From an uncultured Bacteroidia bacterium (lineage in GTDB: Bacteria > Bacteroidota > Bacteroidia > Bacteroidales > Prolixibacteraceae): DNA of 35,375 nt. The translations under genes and the position numbers were made by a program. A model generated the notes under the pieces. The model saw only the letters and a program-made list of their open reading frames with translations. It had not been told where the DNA came from and did not search any database. Each line of letters begins with the position of its first letter. The first letter of the stretch is position 1. Below are positions 24,397-32,196 of this stretch, one piece after another. Location: assembly GCA_903850335.1 (NCBI GenBank), contig CAINLJ010000052.1:1-35375 (forward strand), written 5' to 3'.

Positions 24397-25023
24397 TTAA
24401 AGAAATGTTAAGGCGACTTTAATTCCTAAAAATATTAGAAACCCACCGAGTATCCGGTTGATCCCTTTTTCATATTTAAGAAAGACCCTTCTTACATTTT
24501 GTTGTGTCAGGAATATTGAAACGATTGTAAACCAGGTAAAGGCGGTAAGGATTATGATAGCCGAAATTGTGAGGATGATATATAACGGAGTAGAATTACT
24601 GATCACGAAGGTAAACAAACTAAGGAAAAACAATGTGGCTTTTGGATTTAATACATTCGTGAGGAAACCTGTTCTAAAGGCTTGTAAACGTGTTAAGTCT
24701 GTTTCCTTTTTAGTTTCAGAAAGATCAACTTTTGAATTTTTTGTCAGAAAGGATCCAATTCCCATATAAATCAGATATCCTGACCCAATAAATTTTATGC
24801 AAGAGTAGAGAAACGGTGAGGTTGAAATTATATAGCCCACCCCTGCGGCACAATATATTAAATGAATGGCAAGTGCTGTGCTTATGCCCAGACTGGTAAA
24901 GATCCCTGATCTGCGCGAATAAATAAGAGAATTTCGTACAGTCATCACAAAATCCGGTCCCGGACTTACAGCGGCCAGCAGATTAAGTAGAGCCACGGTT
25001 CCTATGAGAGGAAGATATTCCAT
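24397..25023 (-). CDS. LysE/RhtB family amino-acid exporter
   Basis: A 208-residue inner-membrane protein with about six hydrophobic segments, the standard LysE/RhtB size. The N-terminal motif is clear: LLAAVSPGPDFVMTVRNSL (15-33), with the SPGP signature, followed by GIFTSLGISTALAIHLIY. TGFLTNVLNPKATLFFLSLF (about 113-132) is the second conserved block (NPKA). Family members export amino acids such as lysine, homoserine, threonine or leucine; which one cannot be read. Its start is 3 bases after the thioesterase stop, so they share a transcript; ileS follows after 45 bases. Confidence 0.88.
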   Translation of the reverse strand: MEYLPLIGTVALLNLLAAVSPGPDFVMTVRNSLIYSRRSGIFTSLGISTALAIHLIYCAAGVGYIISTSPFLYSCIKFIGSGYLIYMGIGSFLTKNSKVDLSETKKETDLTRLQAFRTGFLTNVLNPKATLFFLSLFTFVISNSTPLYIILTISAIIILTAFTWFTIVSIFLTQQNVRRVFLKYEKGINRILGGFLIFLGIKVALTFL

Positions 25024-25026
25024 GAC

Positions 25027-25440
25027 TTATACAAGATCCCTGAATCCGGGAATTTCCTCAAGCTTCACCGGTCTGCCGTTTTTTAATGCTACACCCAGTA
25101 CTTTTGCATGGGCAACAAGCTTATTGTCAGGTAATTTAAATATGTCCTGATTAAAAACAAGCCTTAATAGTCCTTCCCTTTGAATATTTAACCGAACAAC
25201 AAACAAATCGCCACTTGTGAGTGAGTGCTTGTAGTCTATTTCAATTCTCGAAACAACAAGGTTGATGCCCTGATCATGCAAAGCGGCAAAATCGATGTTT
25301 TTTTCGAGCAAAAAAGTATGCCTCGCGTGCTCAAAGTAATTGAGGTAAACACCATTATTTACAATCCCCTGTAAATCACATTCGTAATCACGAACTGAGA
25401 ACCCGAGTTCATATTGGTACTTATTATCGTCTACTACCAT
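25027..25440 (-). CDS. Acyl-CoA thioesterase (YbgC/FadM-type hotdog fold)
   Basis: A 137-residue 4HBT hotdog protein, standard for YbgC/FadM. Seen: VRDYECDLQGIVNNGVYLNY (about 16-35), where Asp in the DLQGIVNN segment is the likely catalytic residue, then YFEHARHTFL. It should hydrolyse acyl-CoA thioesters; the acyl chain is unknown. The frame is open to a TTG at 25449, but ATG 25440 (MVVDDNKYQY) is preferred since the TTG overlaps a TAAGTTTG promoter-like element. The LysE-type gene follows after 3 bases. Confidence 0.87.
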   Translation of the reverse strand: MVVDDNKYQYELGFSVRDYECDLQGIVNNGVYLNYFEHARHTFLLEKNIDFAALHDQGINLVVSRIEIDYKHSLTSGDLFVVRLNIQREGLLRLVFNQDIFKLPDNKLVAHAKVLGVALKNGRPVKLEEIPGFRDLV

Positions 25441-25446
25441 AGGATT

Positions 25447-25454
25447 CAAACTTA
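25447..25454 (-). promoter_or_regulatory. Possible -7 element for the thioesterase-exporter pair
   Basis: The minus strand reads TAAGTTTG, matching TAnnTTTG, only 7 bases before the ATG at 25440. It would yield an almost leaderless transcript, so this is a weak call. Confidence 0.22.
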
Positions 25455-25513
25455 ATCATTAAAATCAGGGGCAATTTCAGTAAAATATTTAAGTTGTCCA
25501 AATAGCGAAATTC

Positions 25514-26644
25514 TCAATTAAGATATTCAGATATAAACCAATTTTCGAAAACAGGATCAAGAAATGTAAATCCGTCCGGTGTTGCTTCAACAAGGTCTTT
25601 ACGTTGCATTAGCTCCTTATTCTTTGTCACGTTTTGTGGCGTGCCCAAACCATATTTAACCATTGCCGAGATGGAAGTATAAGCCTTTTCGTGGCTTGCA
25701 ATTGCTATTAACAGTCCTAACTGACTTGGAGACATGGATTCACATTCGCGTTTAAAAAGGGCAAGATTTGTAATAGTTAATTGATTAAATGATTCTGATA
25801 AAATCGATTCAGTGACATTATTTGAAGTTAATATCCACGAAAAATGAGCATATTGTTGGACATACCAGGCGTGACAATTTACCCTTTGTACAAGAAGTGT
25901 GGCAATTGGTCTTGAGATTGATTTCCCTGTCCTTTTAAACGAATCAATAATGTATTGAACCCAATCGTTTTCGCTGATCTTTGACAGATGAAGGATTTGA
26001 GCAAACCGGTAAAAAGGATTTGACGGAGCCGTGAACAGGTCCGTCATAATTTTATTTTTGCTGCAAATAATGCAATAGCTTACGTTTTGTTGTTTTTGCC
26101 AGGCATTGCTGATTTTAGGTGCAAGGGCGGTAAAATCTCTTAATCGTGCAAGGTTCTGAAATTCATCCAGACAAACGATAATCCTCTGCCCGGTTGAATT
26201 TGCTAAGCGCTCGGGGAGATCAAGAATATATGATTCATAGCCTTTTATATTTTGGGATTCCAGACTAATTGTAAAATCATTCGAAGTATCTGCACCGGGT
26301 GTAATGCGAGGTGAGACTTCATGAAGGAGCTCTTTAATAATTGCTTTCAGGGACTCCTGCGTTGTAAAAAAAGACTTGAAAAGCTCCTTAGTGAACAACT
26401 GGTAGAATTCTGTGTCAGTTCGGATTGAGAATAAATTAATTTGACAAACACGCAGTTCCCGGCTATCTTTTTCTAATTCGGCGAGAGAATCACGGACAAA
26501 TGATGATTTTCCCCATCGGCCAGGAGAGATAACCACTGTGTTTATCCCGGAAATTAAATTGCTTTTCAATTGCAGTTTTTCAGCCTGCCGGTTGATGAAC
26601 GAAGAACCAGTTGCAAGCTTACCATACTGAAAGGGTGAATTCAT
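25514..26644 (-). CDS. AAA-type ATP-binding protein (ATPase of the archaeal-ATPase/STAND-like group)
   Basis: A 376-residue P-loop ATPase. The nucleotide site is VVISPGRWGKSSFV (37-50; Lys46, Ser47), with Ser in place of the first Walker A Gly as in relatives with SPRRWGKTS. Walker B is IIVCLDEFQNLA (155-166; Asp160, Glu161). A C-terminal winged-helix-like region (about 300-376) contains QLGLLIAIASHEKAYTSI and ends in DPVFENWFISEYLN. Such proteins occur widely in Bacteroidetes and archaea, often of unknown role. It has no signal peptide and appears monocistronic, with a TAAATTTG element 24 bases before the ATG. It has no recognisable partner gene. Confidence 0.75.
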   Translation of the reverse strand: MNSPFQYGKLATGSSFINRQAEKLQLKSNLISGINTVVISPGRWGKSSFVRDSLAELEKDSRELRVCQINLFSIRTDTEFYQLFTKELFKSFFTTQESLKAIIKELLHEVSPRITPGADTSNDFTISLESQNIKGYESYILDLPERLANSTGQRIIVCLDEFQNLARLRDFTALAPKISNAWQKQQNVSYCIICSKNKIMTDLFTAPSNPFYRFAQILHLSKISENDWVQYIIDSFKRTGKSISRPIATLLVQRVNCHAWYVQQYAHFSWILTSNNVTESILSESFNQLTITNLALFKRECESMSPSQLGLLIAIASHEKAYTSISAMVKYGLGTPQNVTKNKELMQRKDLVEATPDGFTFLDPVFENWFISEYLN

Positions 26645-26941
26645 GGAATGATGTTAATATGTCGGCACAAATTTATATATTTATCTTTTAACAGGATAAC
26701 CATAATTATAACTAATATACCAAATGGTATTATACTTTATGTTATAATTTGTAAAGTGTTTGTATATTGGCATATACGTTTTATTTTTTATCAAAGTAGA
26801 CTTGTTTGCGAATTAAGTTGAAACGTTCAGAATTTTAAACAAATTCGTTTTTAGGGTGTTAACCTATCAAAACGGATAATTTTTGTTTGTTTGTGCTAAA
26901 TACGGCAAAAGAGGATAATAAAAGTTTAAACAGATCATAGG
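26645..26941. other. AT-rich divergent promoter region between the ATPase and ppc genes
   Basis: This 297-base gap is very AT-rich and includes the short symmetric TACC-AAAT-GGTA. It should hold promoters for the minus-strand ATPase and plus-strand ppc. An exact -7 match (TAAATTTG) is seen only for the ATPase at 26668-26675; for ppc no exact TAnnTTTG match was found. No coding region is supported. Confidence 0.4.
26668..26675 (-). promoter_or_regulatory. Candidate -7 element for the ATPase gene
   Basis: The minus strand reads TAAATTTG (TAnnTTTG), 24 bases before the ATG at 26644. Surrounding AT-richness makes chance matches likely. Confidence 0.3.
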
Positions 26942-29710
26942 ATGAGTACATTGGAAGAGGTAAAAAGCAAATTAGGTAAATCATATTTTGATCTTGAATA
27001 TTTGTTAAAATGTTTGCAGGAGGTGTTGATTGAATCAGGTGAGGCTGAATTGGCAAGAGATATTCCCTGGATTTCCGCCTCCTTAAGTTTTGCTGCAAAG
27101 GGATTTTCAGGGAAGCATCTTCACCTATATTCGACATGTTTTCAGCTACTTAATATTGTTGAGGTAAATGGCGCTGTTCAAAATCGACGGAAGAAGGAGG
27201 ATCAGTATGCACTTTCCCAAATTGATGGGTTATGGTCTTACAATCTGAAGCTTTTAAAGGAGAATGGTTTTAGTGCAGAGCAGATTGCTGTCCATCTTTC
27301 TGATATTAAAGTTGAGCCGGTTTTGACGGCACATCCCACAGAAGCGAAACCAACAATTATGCTTGAGCATCTGCGTAATTTGTATTTACTTGTTGTGCGA
27401 CGTGAGAACCAGATGTACAGTAAATTTGAGCAGGATGAGAATCGCAAAAGAATTAAAATCGGGCTACACAGGATCTGGCGTATTTCTGACGTATATACCG
27501 AAAAGCCTGATATTGATTCGGAACTGGATAATATTTTGCACTATTTAACTCAGGTTTTTCCTGAAGTTATAACCTTGCATGACAGACGGCTTGTTCAGGC
27601 CTGGGAAGAGGCCGGTTTTGACCCGCAGTTAATAAAAGGTACCTCCCGTTTTCCTAAGATTACATTTGGGAACTGGGTGGGAGGTGATCGTGATGGTCAT
27701 CCGCTTGTAACTGCCGGAGTTACTCAGAATACCCTTCTCAAACTAAGACTTAAAGCATTTGAGGTGATCAAAAAAGAGCTTGTTTCCTTGAGGCAGAATC
27801 TTAGCTTTAATTGTGTTGAATTGCAGCTGGATGGCGAATTTCAAGATAATTTTCACAGGTTATATAATGAATTCAGGGATTTTTCAGGGCATCTCAAAAT
27901 TGATTTTCCAAATGAGGTTTTTAAGCAATATCTGACATTTTTAATTGCAAAATTGCCCGTTGCAGGTCATGAAGGTGAGGCAACTGCTGTTCTTGAAAAT
28001 GAGATTAGCTACAGATTCCCGCAAACGCTTGTTGTCGACCTGGAGATCTTACAGCATAGCCTGCGCACATTCGGAGCCTCGGAAATTGCTTCATCAGATG
28101 TTAATGAAGTAATCCGGATTGTTAACACATTCGGATTTCACCTTGCTAAGCTCGATATCCGGCAAAACAGCCGGTACCATGAACTAGCCTTATCCCAGCT
28201 TATGACTGCGGCACAATTAAATGGTAATGCATTTATTGATGGTAATGAGAGTCAGCGGATTACATTTATTAATACAGAATTAAATTCCTGCCGTCCTTTT
28301 ACCCATCCCAAGATTTCGATTGGTAATGAAGCACGGGCACTTGTTGACACATACCGTGTAATTGGCGATCATCTGAATAAATACGGGAAGGAGGCTTTGG
28401 GATCCCTAATCGTAAGTATGACCCGTAATGTTTCCGATTTACTCGTTGTTTACCTGCTTGAACGTGAGGCTGGCTTACTGATCAATACAGATGAGGGTGT
28501 GGGCTCTTTATTGCCTGTTGTCCCTCTCTTTGAAACTATAGAGGATTTAATACGCAGTCCTTTTATTTTGGATGAATTTTTATCACATCCGGTCACTAAA
28601 AACAGCCTTAAGTTGCAATTACAGTCGGGAACTTCGGAGTTGCCTGTACAACAGGTTATGATTGGGTACAGTGACAGCAACAAGGATGGAGGTATACTGG
28701 CAAGTCAATGGTATCTTTATGAAGCTCAGTCTAAACTGGCCGGGATAGGATTAAAACATAAGGTTAAGATTCGTTTTTTCCACGGGAAAGGTGGCTCAAT
28801 AAGCAGAGGAGCCGGACCAACACATTGGTTTTTAAGGGCATTACCACATGGAACCATTAATGGTGATATCAGGTTGACAGAGCAGGGTGAGACTATTGAG
28901 CGCAAATACGCGAATAAAAACAATGCCGTCTATAATCTGGAACTACTTACGGCTGGCACGTTATCTGCTACTTTGTTGCAAAATAACCAGATCATTAAGG
29001 ATCATGAGCTGGCTTCGGAATTTGGATATCTGGTCTCAAAAAGTATGTCTGTCTATAAAGAACTGATTGAAAAACCCGGATTTATAAATTTTTACGAGAA
29101 AGCTACACCAATTGATGCCATTGAACAGAGTAAGATTGGAAGCCGGCCTTCAAGGCGCACAGGCACACGGACCTTGAATGATTTGAGGGCTATTCCATGG
29201 GTTTTCAGCTGGAGCCAGTGCAGATTTAATATTACAAGCTGGTATGGTGTGGGAACAACACTTGAAATGATGCTGAATCAAAGTCCTGATAAGTTTGAAA
29301 GGTTTAAAAATTCAGTAAAGACTGATCCATTTATTCGTTACATCCTTACAAATGTTGATTCAAGCCTCGCCTCTTCGGATGAAGTCATATTCAGACAATA
29401 TGCGCAACTTGCTTCTGAAGTCCCTGGAAATGAAGAATTTTTAACCTTGATGCTCGAAGAACTGACACGCACAAGGCAAATGATCGATTTTATTCTGGAT
29501 ATACCTCTTTCCGAACGTAGGGTAAACCATTACTATTCAACTCTTTTACGTGCCGAGGCCATGGACCCGCTTCATAATCACCAGGTGAATCTGTTAAAAC
29601 AATGGCGCCGAAGTAATGAGGAGGGGACCACAGATGAAAACAATTTAATTTTATTTGAACTTTTACGCTGTATAAATGCAATTGCCGGTGCAATTGGATT
29701 TACAGGATAG
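26942..29710 (+). CDS. ppc: Phosphoenolpyruvate carboxylase
   Basis: A 922-residue enzyme forming oxaloacetate from PEP and bicarbonate, an anaplerotic step. Catalytic segments are intact: VLTAHPTEAKP (128-138, His131), GNWVGGDRDGHP, FHGKGGSISRGAGP (613-626, His614), and SRPSRRTGTRTLNDLRAIPW near the active site. The C-terminus ends in GFTG, a variant of the QNTG tail that closes the active site in most relatives. Length is normal. A beta-carbonic anhydrase gene follows 15 bases after the stop, an arrangement that would supply bicarbonate to this enzyme. ATG 26942 is preceded by an AGG-rich spacer (ATAGG). Confidence 0.95.
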   Translation: MSTLEEVKSKLGKSYFDLEYLLKCLQEVLIESGEAELARDIPWISASLSFAAKGFSGKHLHLYSTCFQLLNIVEVNGAVQNRRKKEDQYALSQIDGLWSYNLKLLKENGFSAEQIAVHLSDIKVEPVLTAHPTEAKPTIMLEHLRNLYLLVVRRENQMYSKFEQDENRKRIKIGLHRIWRISDVYTEKPDIDSELDNILHYLTQVFPEVITLHDRRLVQAWEEAGFDPQLIKGTSRFPKITFGNWVGGDRDGHPLVTAGVTQNTLLKLRLKAFEVIKKELVSLRQNLSFNCVELQLDGEFQDNFHRLYNEFRDFSGHLKIDFPNEVFKQYLTFLIAKLPVAGHEGEATAVLENEISYRFPQTLVVDLEILQHSLRTFGASEIASSDVNEVIRIVNTFGFHLAKLDIRQNSRYHELALSQLMTAAQLNGNAFIDGNESQRITFINTELNSCRPFTHPKISIGNEARALVDTYRVIGDHLNKYGKEALGSLIVSMTRNVSDLLVVYLLEREAGLLINTDEGVGSLLPVVPLFETIEDLIRSPFILDEFLSHPVTKNSLKLQLQSGTSELPVQQVMIGYSDSNKDGGILASQWYLYEAQSKLAGIGLKHKVKIRFFHGKGGSISRGAGPTHWFLRALPHGTINGDIRLTEQGETIERKYANKNNAVYNLELLTAGTLSATLLQNNQIIKDHELASEFGYLVSKSMSVYKELIEKPGFINFYEKATPIDAIEQSKIGSRPSRRTGTRTLNDLRAIPWVFSWSQCRFNITSWYGVGTTLEMMLNQSPDKFERFKNSVKTDPFIRYILTNVDSSLASSDEVIFRQYAQLASEVPGNEEFLTLMLEELTRTRQMIDFILDIPLSERRVNHYYSTLLRAEAMDPLHNHQVNLLKQWRRSNEEGTTDENNLILFELLRCINAIAGAIGFTG

Positions 29711-29725
29711 TAAACAAAATTTAAT

Positions 29726-30352
29726 ATGGACTTAGCCAGGATATTTATAAATAATCAGCAGTGGATTGACGAAAAGCTTAAGAAGGATCCTCAATTTTTC
29801 AGCAATTTGTCGATGGGACAAAGCCCTAAGGTGTTGTACATTGGATGTTCCGACAGTCGTGTAACAGCCGAGGAGCTTATGGGAACCAAGCCGGGCGAGG
29901 TATTTGTTCACCGCAATATTGCCAATATGGTGCCTAACACAGATCTAAGTGCCATGTCTGTTATAAATTATGCAGTAAGTCATTTGAAGGTTAACCATAT
30001 TGTCGTTTGCGGACATTATTACTGCAACGGTGTTAAAGCTGCAATGCAGTCTGCTGATATGGGTATCCTCAATCCATGGCTTCGAAATATCCGTGATGTC
30101 TATCGGTTACATAAGACTGAACTCGATTTAATTACGGATGAAGAGGCCAAATATAAACGGCTCATTGAATTGAACGTTCAGGAACAGTGTGTGAATGTAT
30201 TAAAGACATCAGACGTTCAAAAGGCTTACCTCGACAGGGATTTTACTGTCGATGGATGGGTATTCGATATACATACCGGCAAACTCATCGATTTAAAGAT
30301 TGATTTTGACAGTATATTGAAGGAGATTATGGAAATTTACCGCATCATCTGA
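29726..30352 (+). CDS. Beta-class carbonic anhydrase
   Basis: A 208-residue zinc enzyme interconverting CO2 and bicarbonate in the cytoplasm. Zinc ligands are Cys41 (YIGCSDSR), His97 and Cys100 (CGHYYCNGVKAA), with the Asp43/Arg45 catalytic dyad in CSDSR. HRNIANMV (62-69) and the INYAVSHL helix are typical. CGHYYCNG replaces the more common CGHYxCGG. Length is normal and no signal peptide is present. It lies 15 bases after ppc on the same strand, so the pair likely couples bicarbonate production to PEP carboxylation. Confidence 0.94.
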   Translation: MDLARIFINNQQWIDEKLKKDPQFFSNLSMGQSPKVLYIGCSDSRVTAEELMGTKPGEVFVHRNIANMVPNTDLSAMSVINYAVSHLKVNHIVVCGHYYCNGVKAAMQSADMGILNPWLRNIRDVYRLHKTELDLITDEEAKYKRLIELNVQEQCVNVLKTSDVQKAYLDRDFTVDGWVFDIHTGKLIDLKIDFDSILKEIMEIYRII

Positions 30353-30430
30353 TCCGATCTTTTACTCCCTTTAACCATTATCCAGGTACTTCACCGCAGA
30401 ATTTCATGTAATATTCTGTTTTTTCATCCT

Positions 30431-30461
30431 CGTGCACGCACACGGAGAGAATTTGTCACCT
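30431..30461 (+). repeat. CGTG-ACACGG repeat, copy 1
   Basis: CGTGCACGCACACGGA at 30431-30446 is followed by AGAATTT and CCTG. Copy 2 at 30671-30703 has CGTGTACGAACACGGA (14 of 16 identical) followed by the same AGAATTT...CCTG. The pair lies 240 bases apart in the same orientation. No function can be assigned. Confidence 0.45.
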
Positions 30462-30670
30462 GTTAATGTTTTTATTGTATAAAGGTCTGAAGATAGCCTG
30501 AAAAGTGCTGAATAATTGGTCGGGGAACTTTTTTGAAATATATAACTGTCATTTAATGAGAACTATAAAGGCTATTAATTATAGTGGAAAATATTCAACA
30601 GGAGAATTTTAGCAGACCTATATGTTATTCATATCATACTCACGAATTCCGGTAGGCGATTAAACTGTTT

Positions 30671-30703
30671 CGTGTACGAACACGGAACATAGAATTTATC
30701 CTG
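30671..30703 (+). repeat. CGTG-ACACGG repeat, copy 2
   Basis: CGTGT-ACGA-ACACG has perfect 5-bp arms, and is preceded by TT to give TTCGT-GT-ACGAA symmetry. It is the better-formed copy of the pair with 30431-30461. Confidence 0.45.
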
Positions 30704-30730
30704 AAGGCAATATTTGGGGGTATCAAAGTG

Positions 30731-30825
30731 AAAAGTTCAAAATGTAAAATTCAAATTGTAAAGTTCAAATTCGATTGTCATTCTTAATTTTTGCATTTTG
30801 ATTTTTAAAATTTGAATTTGATTAC
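30731..30825. repeat. GTTCAAAAT-type direct and inverted repeats
   Basis: Three tandem-like units of GTAAARTTCAAATT form at 30731-30772, and an imperfect inverted copy (AAAATTTGAATTTGA) ends near 30822. The whole could fold as a long AT-rich hairpin. Such TTCAAAA-rich repeats are common between genes in Bacteroidetes. It is not a CRISPR array: there are no regular spacers. Confidence 0.45.
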
Positions 30826-30944
30826 CACTGGTTATACGTCATGGATGGCATATAAAACCTTATTCTTCTTCCTCTTAACCTTCGTAAGCCGGAAAAACCC
30901 TGGAAAAAGAACCTTATTAACCTTTAATTTAGGTTGCATTTCAG

Positions 30945-30975
30945 GACCTGAGACATCAATTCTCAGGTCATTTTT
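30945..30975 (+). terminator. Terminator-like hairpin in the non-coding stretch
   Basis: GACCTGAGA (30945-30953) pairs perfectly with TCTCAGGTC (30961-30969) across a 7-nt loop and is followed by ATTTTT. It is far from the carbonic anhydrase stop (about 590 bases), so it may end a long 3' UTR, a small RNA, or an attenuated leader of the downstream cytochrome operon. Confidence 0.6.
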
Positions 30976-31150
30976 AAGAGGCTAAATACTTTCAAATCCA
31001 CAAATTTATCCTGTTTTCCTCGGTATTTAGGGTTTAAAAAATGCCCTGGCTAAGTCTGAGCCGATTCACTTGACCCAACAGCCTGATATTATAATTCGAC
31101 ACACAGGCAGCGTTTCCGAATTTCATTCCGTACTCATTCTGGAAACAGTT

Positions 31151-31168
31151 GTTAAAAGGCCTTTTAAC
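31151..31168. promoter_or_regulatory. Perfect 18-bp palindrome upstream of the cytochrome operon
   Basis: GTTAAAAGGCCTTTTAAC is a perfect inverted repeat, 45 bases before the ATG at 31214. Its position fits an operator for a dimeric regulator or a leader hairpin. No known box is matched. Confidence 0.45.
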
Positions 31169-31213
31169 TGGAAACATTGAACCCATATTCATAAACATCT
31201 TAAAATTAAAGCA

Positions 31214-31585
31214 ATGAAAATAAAAAGTAAAATACTTATAACTGTGATTATTCTTATCTATGGATGTACTCGAATGGCACCCGAAACGACTACCGAGAAT
31301 CAGGGAGTACCAGGCTGCACACCTCAATTTCCTAATATGAAAGTAACATACAATAATTACGTGAAAAAAGTAATCACACGATATTGTATCAATTGTCATC
31401 AGGGAGGTAATTCGCCAGGGCCGGGAAATTTTACAACCTACAGTGGAGTTCGGCTTTACACTGATTTCTTTGCTGTCCGTGTAATTCAGGATCGTGCTGA
31501 TATGCCACAGGGAAATGCACCTCTTCCTAAATCCACAAGGGATTCTTTAAATATCTGGATAAATAACTGTTCACCTGAAAATTAA
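31214..31585 (+). CDS. Small c-type cytochrome lipoprotein
   Basis: A 123-residue exported protein. The signal ends in a lipobox-like LIYGC (Cys18). One heme site is present, CINCH at 58-62, and Met97 in DMPQGNAPLP is a plausible sixth heme ligand; NNYVKKVITRYCINCHQGG and WINNCSPEN are typical of the single-heme domains found in Planctomycete-type cytochromes. Residues Cys35 and Cys119 might form a disulfide. It is probably anchored to a periplasm-facing membrane leaflet and transfers electrons. The YceI gene starts 12 bases after its stop, and the DUF5777 gene follows, suggesting one operon. Partner and redox role are unknown. Confidence 0.82.
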   Translation: MKIKSKILITVIILIYGCTRMAPETTTENQGVPGCTPQFPNMKVTYNNYVKKVITRYCINCHQGGNSPGPGNFTTYSGVRLYTDFFAVRVIQDRADMPQGNAPLPKSTRDSLNIWINNCSPEN

Positions 31586-31597
31586 AAACAACCTACA

Positions 31598-32140
31598 ATG
31601 AAATATTTTATCACAATCGTCCTGCTTGCAGCAAGCTGGATGGTTCAGGCACAAATTGTTATATCGCATAATGCGCAATTAAGCTTTTTCTCGGAAGCTC
31701 CCATCGAAAATATAAACGCTGAAAGCAATACGGGAGTCTCCGCACTGAATTTGTCAACAAAAACAATCTATTTTAAAGCATTCATGAGTTCTTTCAAATT
31801 TAAGAAAAGTCTGATGCAAGAGCATTTTAATGAGAATTACATGGAAAGCTTTAAATATCCGACAGCCGAATTCAATGGAAAAATAAAAGACCAGATTGAT
31901 CTTACCAAAGATGGAACATACCCGGTAACTGTTCTGGGAGATCTGAATATTCATGGCGTGATTAAAAACTACATTGTAAAAGGTGAACTTAAGGTGATGG
32001 GAGGTGAAATTTCGGCAAACTCCACTTTCCCGGTTAAACTGGCAGATCACGAAATTAAGATACCCAAACTGGTCATAAGAAATATAGCTGAGATTGTCCA
32101 GGTAACTGTTTCGGCTCAATATAAAATTGAATCAAAATGA
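31598..32140 (+). CDS. YceI family periplasmic lipid-binding-like protein
   Basis: A 180-residue secreted protein with signal peptide MKYFITIVLLAASWMVQAQ. The single domain has the YceI lipocalin-like pattern: ISHNAQLSFFSEAPIENINAE, the MSSFKFKKSLMQEHFNENYM middle, then YPTAEFNGKI and DLNIHGVIKNYIVKGELKVM. YceI proteins bind polyisoprenoid or amphiphilic ligands in a beta-barrel pocket. In this operon it sits between a cytochrome c lipoprotein and a DUF5777 protein, so a role in handling a quinone-like or other lipid-like ligand is a guess only. The downstream gene's alternative ATG overlaps this stop (ATGA). Confidence 0.85.
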   Translation: MKYFITIVLLAASWMVQAQIVISHNAQLSFFSEAPIENINAESNTGVSALNLSTKTIYFKAFMSSFKFKKSLMQEHFNENYMESFKYPTAEFNGKIKDQIDLTKDGTYPVTVLGDLNIHGVIKNYIVKGELKVMGGEISANSTFPVKLADHEIKIPKLVIRNIAEIVQVTVSAQYKIESK

Positions 32141-32196
32141 GCTTATCAAACTTAAGCTATAACAAAAATGAAATAAACGTTATTAATCAACATATT

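Larger units (their letters stand above)
30353..31213. other. 861-base non-coding stretch with repeats, hairpins and a palindrome
   Basis: The longest gene-free stretch in the window. No frame here has family-like character. It contains two CGTGYACGMACACGGA repeats 240 bases apart, a cluster of GTTCAAAT-like direct and inverted repeats at 30731-30825, a terminator-like hairpin at 30945-30975 and a perfect palindrome at 31151-31168. It could carry an unannotated small RNA or long regulatory leader, or simply be decayed DNA. Confidence 0.55.

Noticed and set aside
30731-30825. Repeated GTTCAAAT units suggesting a CRISPR-like array
   Set aside because: Units are short, degenerate and contiguous, with no regular spacers and no cas genes anywhere in the window.
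32137-32196. Upstream ATG for the DUF5777 gene overlapping the YceI stop
   Set aside because: It would place 20 polar residues ahead of a clean signal peptide that starts at 32197.
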